Positions 6,116 through 10,455 of a DNA stretch of 10,455 nucleotides are shown in pieces (position 1 is the first letter of the stretch; each line of letters starts with the position of its first letter). The stretch covers positions 1 through 10,455 of the forward strand of contig JAFGXK010000063.1 in the NCBI GenBank assembly GCA_016936695.1, written 5' to 3'. A program made the translations under genes and the position numbers. The DNA is from Bacteroidales bacterium. Lineage in GTDB: Bacteria; Bacteroidota; Bacteroidia; Bacteroidales; VadinHA17. The notes under the pieces were generated by a model, which searched no databases, was not told the DNA's origin, and worked only from the letters and a program-made list of their open reading frames with translations.

Positions 6116-8086
6116 ATGGGAAGAAAGAACACCAGGAGCAAGGCTAAGGAGCCATACCGGGGGAAGAAAAAATCGAAGTCCGGCGGCAGACACGATGAGA
6201 GGATATATATTACCGGAACCGTCGATATGACGAGGATGGGATACGGATTCATCACCTCCGACGACATGGAGGATGATGTTTTCGTTGCTGCAAGGAACCT
6301 GAACACCGCCCTTCATGGAGATAAAGTGAAAGTATGGCTTTATGCCAGGAGAAAAGGGTCCAGACCCGAAGGTGAGGTTGTGGAGATACTGGAACGATGG
6401 AGAACCAGCTTCGTCGGCACCCTTGAGGTAATGCCCGGTTTTGCATTCCTCATGCCCGATAACAAGAATATGCCTTTTGACATCTTCATCCCGACGTCGG
6501 CTCTTAAGGGCGGAAAACAGGGACAAAAGGCCGTTGCAAGGATTGTCGAATGGAAACCCAGCTCCAAAAATCCGGTAGGGGAGATTATTAATGTTCTCGG
6601 TGAGCCAGGACTTCACTCGACCGAGATGCATGCAATACTTGCTGAATTCGAGCTGCCTTATACTTTCACTGAGGAGGTTGAGAATGATGCAGCCCGCATC
6701 AACGGTGAAATAACTGAAAAGGATATCCGCGACAGAAGGGATTTCAGGGATGTGCCCACTTTCACCATCGATCCGGCTGATGCCAAGGATTTCGATGATG
6801 CCCTGTCACTGAGGAAACTTGAGAACGGAAACTGGGAAGTTGGAATTCATATTGCAGATGTCACTTATTATGTGCGACCCGGATCGCTGACCGAGGATGA
6901 GGCAAAACAAAGGGCTACATCGGTCTACCTGGTCGACCGGGTGGTACCGATGCTTCCCGAACGACTTTCAAATGAGATCTGTTCACTTCGTCCGGCTGAG
7001 GATAAGCTTACTTATTCGGCTGTCTTTGAACTTGATGAGAAGGCAGAGGTGCTGAACGAGTGGTTCGGCCGGACAATAATCAATTCCGACAGGCGATTCT
7101 CGTACAACGAAGCCCAGATGGTTATTGATACGGGCGATGGCGACATGAAAGAGCAGATACTTCTTCTTCACGACCTTGCACAGAAACTGAGAGCAAAACG
7201 TTTTGCATACGGAGCCTTTTCATTCGAGAGGTCGGAGGTGCAGTTCGAACTCGACGAGAATGGCAAACCTCTGGGAGTGAAATTCAGGGATATGGGAACA
7301 GCAAACCAGCTGATTGAGGAGTTCATGCTCCTGGCTAACCGGCGGGTGGCGGAATATGTGGGGAAAAAGCTTCGCGGAAAAACATTTGTCTACAGGATTC
7401 ACGATAAACCCGATCCGGAAAAGATATCCAATTTCAGGACCTTCATAACCCGCTTCGGATATAAGCTTACATCCGATGAGAACAATCTTCCAAAGGCAAT
7501 GAACAGGCTGATGAAGGAAGTTGCAGGCAGGAGCGAGCAAAACATCATCGAGACCATAGCACTCAGGGCAATGGCAAAGGCAGTTTATTCAACCGACAAC
7601 ATAGGACACTACGGACTTGCTTTCAAGCACTACACCCATTTCACCTCACCGATCCGGAGGTATCCCGATATGATGGTGCACCGGCTGCTCACCGCCTACC
7701 TGAACCACGATGATCCCGGAAACAAGGAGAAAATCGGGAAACTCTGTGACCACTCCTCAAAAATGGAACGTGTGGCTGCTGAAGCTGAAAGGGCTTCGGT
7801 GAAGTACAAACAGGTGGAGTTCATGAGCGATAAGCTGGGACAGGCTTTCGACGGAGTCATCTCGGGCGTTACCGAATGGGGCATCTACGTGGAGATCATC
7901 GAGAACCAGTGCGAGGGGATGGTGAGCGTCAGGGATCTGACGGATGATTATTATGAATACGATGAGGAGAACTACTGTATCCGTGGAAAATCGACAGGAA
8001 AACTGTATACACTCGGCGACAGGATTAAGGTAGAAGTGGTAAAGGCCGACCTGCAGAAGAAGCAGCTGGATTTCAGGTTTGCGTGA
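6116..8086 (+). CDS. rnr: Ribonuclease R (RNB-family 3'-5' exoribonuclease)
   Basis: A 656-residue RNase II/R family enzyme that degrades structured RNA from the 3' end in the cytoplasm. A basic N-terminal tail (residues 1-28, rich in Lys/Arg) is followed by two cold-shock domains: about 30-77, with GYGFITSDDMEDDVFV, and about 98-145, with FAFLMPDNKNMPFDIFIP. The RNB catalytic domain runs from about 205 to 540. TIDPADAKDFDDA places the metal-binding acids at Asp219, Asp225, Asp227 and Asp228, matching D201/D207/D209/D210 of E. coli RNase II. HFTSPIRRYPDMMVHR is the conserved RNB end motif. An S1 domain (about 577-654) closes the protein. It lacks the long basic C-terminal tail of E. coli RNase R (813 residues). 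It is transcribed alone, divergent from the PqqD operon and convergent with ispG. All key residues are present. Confidence 0.96.
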   Translation: MGRKNTRSKAKEPYRGKKKSKSGGRHDERIYITGTVDMTRMGYGFITSDDMEDDVFVAARNLNTALHGDKVKVWLYARRKGSRPEGEVVEILERWRTSFVGTLEVMPGFAFLMPDNKNMPFDIFIPTSALKGGKQGQKAVARIVEWKPSSKNPVGEIINVLGEPGLHSTEMHAILAEFELPYTFTEEVENDAARINGEITEKDIRDRRDFRDVPTFTIDPADAKDFDDALSLRKLENGNWEVGIHIADVTYYVRPGSLTEDEAKQRATSVYLVDRVVPMLPERLSNEICSLRPAEDKLTYSAVFELDEKAEVLNEWFGRTIINSDRRFSYNEAQMVIDTGDGDMKEQILLLHDLAQKLRAKRFAYGAFSFERSEVQFELDENGKPLGVKFRDMGTANQLIEEFMLLANRRVAEYVGKKLRGKTFVYRIHDKPDPEKISNFRTFITRFGYKLTSDENNLPKAMNRLMKEVAGRSEQNIIETIALRAMAKAVYSTDNIGHYGLAFKHYTHFTSPIRRYPDMMVHRLLTAYLNHDDPGNKEKIGKLCDHSSKMERVAAEAERASVKYKQVEFMSDKLGQAFDGVISGVTEWGIYVEIIENQCEGMVSVRDLTDDYYEYDEENYCIRGKSTGKLYTLGDRIKVEVVKADLQKKQLDFRFA

Positions 8087-8116
8087 GGCTTGAGGCGCGA
8101 AGAAGAAGAAGGTTCT

Positions 8117-8156
8117 CGCAGATTTACGCAGATTGAAATCCGCAGATTAGCGCAGA
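8117..8156. repeat. CGCAGATT repeat cluster
   Basis: CGCAGATT occurs at 8117, 8127 and 8141, and CGCAGA at 8151, giving spacings of 10, 14 and 10 bases. It lies between the convergent stop codons of rnr and ispG. Similar 'CGCAGATTTACGCAGATT' runs are familiar from Bacteroidota intergenic DNA. No function is assigned. Confidence 0.8.
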
Positions 8157-8164
8157 GAAACGAC

Positions 8165-8196
8165 CGCAGGACTGCAGGACAGCAAGACCGCAAGAC
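8165..8196 (-). repeat. Four 8-base tandem units, GTCYTGCN on the minus strand
   Basis: Minus-strand units are GTCTTGCG (8189-8196), GTCTTGCT (8181-8188), GTCCTGCA (8173-8180) and GTCCTGCG (8165-8172), followed by GTCG. Period, unit number and closing GTCG match the array at 2407-2438. The array lies 16 bases beyond the ispG stop codon. Confidence 0.85.
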
Positions 8197-8211
8197 GTTT
8201 TCAGTAGCAAT

Positions 8212-10251
8212 TCACGTCGCTCTCTGATCATTCTCAATAAGAGCCAGTAAAGCCTCGGCAGCCGATTCCTGCGGAATATTTTTAAGCACCTGGGTTGTTC
8301 CCCGGTAGATATGCACCTTCCCGTTCCCTGCTCCAACATATCCGTAATCCGCATCGGCCATCTCGCCCGGACCGTTCACGATGCATCCCATCACCGCGAT
8401 CTTCAATCCTGTAAGGTGACCGGTCACAGCCTTCACCTCCCTTACCGCCTCCTGCAGGTCGAACTTTGTCCGGCCGCAGGTGGGACACGACAGGTAAACC
8501 ACACGGGTGATCCTTGCCCCGGTTGACTGCAGAATTGAAAATGAAAGCTCTTTCAGCTTGTCTCCTTTGATTTTTCCCCTGTTCGTGATGCATATTCCAT
8601 CGGCCTGACGGGTGATGAAATATCTTCCAAGAAGGGCGGCTGAATCGATGGCCAGTTTTTCAGGATCATCCTCATTGAATTCGCCGTTCAGGATAATATC
8701 CTCATTATTAAAGATATCAGAGGAAGGAAAATTGCTTTTTGACAACGTTATAACATTGTTATAACATTGATTTTGCTCTCCAAAAAACTTGCCGTCATTA
8801 TTAGTCACCACTTCCGGCTTGTATGGCCTGGTGTGTGTCTTGAAATCGAGGATGCTGTCGGGAAAGGTCACCCGTCCGGCCGGACCTGCAAGGAAATTCA
8901 GGATTTCCCTGGCCACCGGGATCTCTTTTTCGGGAGCTTCCGACAGCGAGACTCTGATCGTATCACCAATACCTTCAGCCAGCAGAGCCCCGATGCCGGC
9001 TGCGGATCTGATCCTTCCGTCCTCGCCTTCGCCTGCCTCGGTCACGCCAAGGTGAAGAGGATACGCAAATCCTTCTTCCTTCATCAGCTCAACCAGCCGG
9101 CGGGTTGACTTTAGCATGATACCGGTGTCGCTCGATTTCATGGACAGTACCAGCTTGTGAAAATTTTCCGCCCGGAATATTCTTATGAATTCCATGGCCG
9201 ACACTGCCATTCCTTCCGGTGTGTTGCCGTAGCGGGTCATGATCCTGTCGGACAGCGAACCGTGGTTGACACCTATTCTGACAGCCGTGCCGTGTTCGTG
9301 GCAGATGTTGATCAGCGGGAGTATCCTTGAGTGAATCCTTTCGAGTTCCTCGCGGTATTCCTGTTCGGAGAACTCGACTTTTATGAATGATGCTCTTTTG
9401 TCGGCGTAGTTTCCAGGGTTAACCCTTACCTTTTCGACGATTCTCGCTGCAAGTTCAGCAGCCGATGGGTTGAAATGGATATCAGCAACAAGCGGCGTCT
9501 CAAATCCGGCCTTTCTTAGTTCCGATTTGATGTTGGAAAGGTTCTCCGCCTCTCTCATCCCCTGGGCCGTCAGCCGTACAAGATCAGCACCCGCCTCAAT
9601 AATGCGGATGCACTGTGCGACAGAGGCTTTGGTGTCGAGGGTGTCGGTGTTGGTCATTGACTGTATCCGGACGGGATGTGTTCCGCCAAGTGGCAGTTTA
9701 CCAATAAAAACAGGTGCAGAAACATACCCCCCAAAGATCCCCTCCTCCGGAGGGGTAGGGGTGAGTTCTCCAAGGATCCCCTCCTTCGGAGGGGTAGGGG
9801 TGAGCTTTCCAAGGATCCCCTCCTCCGGAGGGGTAGGGGTGGGTTTCTTTTCTTCCTCCTCCCCGGAGGAAATTAAACTGGGTTCATTCCTTCTTATCCA
9901 ATCCTCAATCACCCTCAAAACATTCCCCATATCCTTTTTAACCTCTATATCCTCAAACCTTAAAAAACGAACCCCCAGTTTCTCCAGATTCCTTTGTCTC
10001 ACCTCATCATCGTCATATTTGAAAATATGTGTATCACCATCTATCTCAACGGCCAGATTTAATTCCTTGCAAAAGAAATCAACAATGTAATTACCAATAG
10101 GAATCTGACGGTCAAAATCATAACCAGCCATCTGTTTATTTTTCAGTTCGATCCAGAGTAAAACCTCCGACAAAGTCATGTTCTTTCTAAGCTGACTTGC
10201 CAGATCTTTCAGTTCCGGATTGTATGGTATGATTTTACGTTTTATCGACAT
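8212..10251 (-). CDS. ispG: DUF559 nuclease-IspG fusion: HMBPP synthase with N-terminal Vsr-like domain
   Basis: A 679-residue fusion. Residues 1-122 are a complete-looking DUF559 (PD-(D/E)XK, Vsr-like) domain: Glu29 in TLSEVLLW, Asp58 in YIVDFFC, and Glu69/Asp71 in VEIDGDTH. Residues 137-175 are three 13-residue units of the type TPTPPEEGILGKL, encoded by 39-base hairpin repeats. IspG starts near residue 176. It converts MEcPP to HMBPP in the MEP isoprenoid pathway. Its TIM barrel (about 180-450) begins PVRIQSMTNTDT. The [4Fe-4S] ligands are Cys589, Cys592 (SCPTCGR) and Cys623 with Glu630 (GCIVNGPGE), spaced almost as in E. coli IspG. The Bacteroidota/plant-type middle domain (about 455-570) is present but seems short. 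No in-frame ATG precedes the essential QSMTN motif inside the IspG part, so IspG translation appears to depend on the nuclease start. It is convergent with rnr. Confidence 0.92.
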   Translation of the reverse strand: MSIKRKIIPYNPELKDLASQLRKNMTLSEVLLWIELKNKQMAGYDFDRQIPIGNYIVDFFCKELNLAVEIDGDTHIFKYDDDEVRQRNLEKLGVRFLRFEDIEVKKDMGNVLRVIEDWIRRNEPSLISSGEEEEKKPTPTPPEEGILGKLTPTPPKEGILGELTPTPPEEGIFGGYVSAPVFIGKLPLGGTHPVRIQSMTNTDTLDTKASVAQCIRIIEAGADLVRLTAQGMREAENLSNIKSELRKAGFETPLVADIHFNPSAAELAARIVEKVRVNPGNYADKRASFIKVEFSEQEYREELERIHSRILPLINICHEHGTAVRIGVNHGSLSDRIMTRYGNTPEGMAVSAMEFIRIFRAENFHKLVLSMKSSDTGIMLKSTRRLVELMKEEGFAYPLHLGVTEAGEGEDGRIRSAAGIGALLAEGIGDTIRVSLSEAPEKEIPVAREILNFLAGPAGRVTFPDSILDFKTHTRPYKPEVVTNNDGKFFGEQNQCYNNVITLSKSNFPSSDIFNNEDIILNGEFNEDDPEKLAIDSAALLGRYFITRQADGICITNRGKIKGDKLKELSFSILQSTGARITRVVYLSCPTCGRTKFDLQEAVREVKAVTGHLTGLKIAVMGCIVNGPGEMADADYGYVGAGNGKVHIYRGTTQVLKNIPQESAAEALLALIENDQRAT
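8747..8768. repeat. Perfect 11-base tandem duplication within ispG
   Basis: GTTATAACATT occurs at 8747-8757 and again at 8758-8768. It lies in the AT-rich part of the IspG middle domain (around residues 495-502). The unit is not a multiple of three, so any recent gain would have shifted the frame unless compensated nearby. Confidence 0.8.
9731..9847. repeat. Three 39-base hairpin repeats translated within the fusion protein
   Basis: Units lie at 9731-9769, 9770-9808 and 9809-9847. Each contains CCCCTCC, a 3-base loop (TCC or TTC) and GGAGGGG, then TAGGGGTG. The 39-base length keeps the frame, and on the minus strand the units read as 13-residue blocks. Five of the six reading frames through a unit have no stop; only one plus-strand frame meets TAG. 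A shorter CCTCC-CC-GGAGG palindrome at 9858-9869 may be a decayed fourth copy. Confidence 0.92.
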
Positions 10252-10310
10252 ATAATTATTTGTATAATAATTATTTACCCACCCCTACCCCTCCGAGGAG
10301 GGGATCCTTG
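9810..10310 (-). mobile_element. Putative ~501-base element: DUF559 gene between inverted hairpin repeats
   Basis: The 35 bases at 9810-9844 and the reverse complement of the 34 bases at 10277-10310 differ by a single missing C. They therefore form near-perfect inverted terminal repeats, each with an internal hairpin. The G-rich tails of both repeats face inward, to the DUF559 coding region (9886-10251) between them. The enclosed DNA is clearly more AT-rich than the host gene: a hand count gives 21/60 G+C in 10021-10080 and 38/60 in 9001-9060. These are the marks of a recently acquired unit that joined ispG in frame. No target-site duplication could be identified, because the outer flanks are themselves repeats. 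That it moves, and that the nuclease drives this, is inference. Confidence 0.6.
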
Positions 10311-10455
10311 TTGTTCAGCCCTGTGCTCTGCCTTCAGCTTTTCTTACTCTCTCTCACTCTCCCTCACACGCTGTCTTTACCCACCCCTGCCCCTCCGAGG
10401 AGGGGATCCTTGTTGTTCAGCCCTGTGCTCTGCCTTCTGCTTTTCTTACTCGCTC
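10277..10455. repeat. 102-base tandem duplication carrying the hairpin repeat
   Basis: Unit 1 is 10277-10378. Unit 2 begins at 10379 and is cut by the window end after 77 bases. Over these 77 bases the two differ at only about three positions (for example A/G at the eleventh base, and CTTCAGC versus CTTCTGC). Each unit starts with a full copy of the hairpin repeat on the minus strand, followed by a pyrimidine-rich stretch with CCCTGTGCTCTGCC. No gene is seen between 10252 and the window end. Confidence 0.88.

Noticed and set aside
6092..6631. A 179-codon minus-strand frame opposite the start of rnr
   Set aside because: rnr is unmistakable on the plus strand with its cold-shock domains, and the antisense product has no recognisable features.
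9731..9847. CRISPR array
   Set aside because: The 39-base units are directly abutting with no spacers, and they are translated as part of a protein.
9470..10090. A 206-codon open frame on the plus strand opposite the DUF559/IspG junction
   Set aside because: It is a shadow of the fusion gene. The repeats lack stops in most frames, which lengthens antisense ORFs, and the product has no recognisable domain.

Overview
The window looks like a chromosomal segment of a Bacteroidota bacterium, probably Bacteroidales-like. The clues are an IspG with the extra central domain typical of that phylum, a short HTH regulator of a type common there, a lipobox protein, promoter -7 boxes resembling TAnnTTTG, and intergenic spacers full of short G/C-tract palindromes and small tandem repeats. 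The assignment comes from reading family signatures by eye; no database search was run.

Left part (1-2479). An inverted pair of G/C-tract hairpins (24-151) precedes an exported beta-barrel-like protein (192-776). After it come the decayed tail of what looks like a Y1/IS200-type transposase (about 819-1103), a small lipoprotein (1224-1700), a repeat-rich spacer, a 69-residue HTH regulator on the minus strand (1886-2095), and a 384-base spacer with no gene but three kinds of short repeat.

Middle (2480-6051, minus strand). Four genes in one direction form a probable operon: PqqD-like protein, HPr-kinase/PEPCK-fold kinase, S26B-type signal-peptidase-like protein, and a fused permease/ATPase exporter. 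The set resembles a peptide modification and export cassette, as in lasso peptide or HprK/PqqD cassettes. However, no precursor, cyclase or transglutaminase-like protease is visible. A 64-base divergent intergenic region separates it from rnr.

Right part (6116-10455). rnr (RNase R, plus strand) converges on ispG (minus strand) across a spacer with two short tandem arrays. The ispG reading frame is the most striking object. Its first ~122 codons encode a DUF559 (Vsr-like PD-(D/E)XK) nuclease. Three 39-base hairpin repeats, translated as 13-residue units, join this to an otherwise intact [4Fe-4S] IspG. A near-perfect inverted copy of the same repeat lies just upstream of the start codon. The nuclease coding region is therefore bracketed by ~35-base inverted repeats in a ~501-base block that looks like a small mobile element inserted in frame at the 5' end of a MEP-pathway gene. 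The same hairpin repeat recurs in a 102-base tandem duplication at the right edge, and divergent relatives occur at the left edge.
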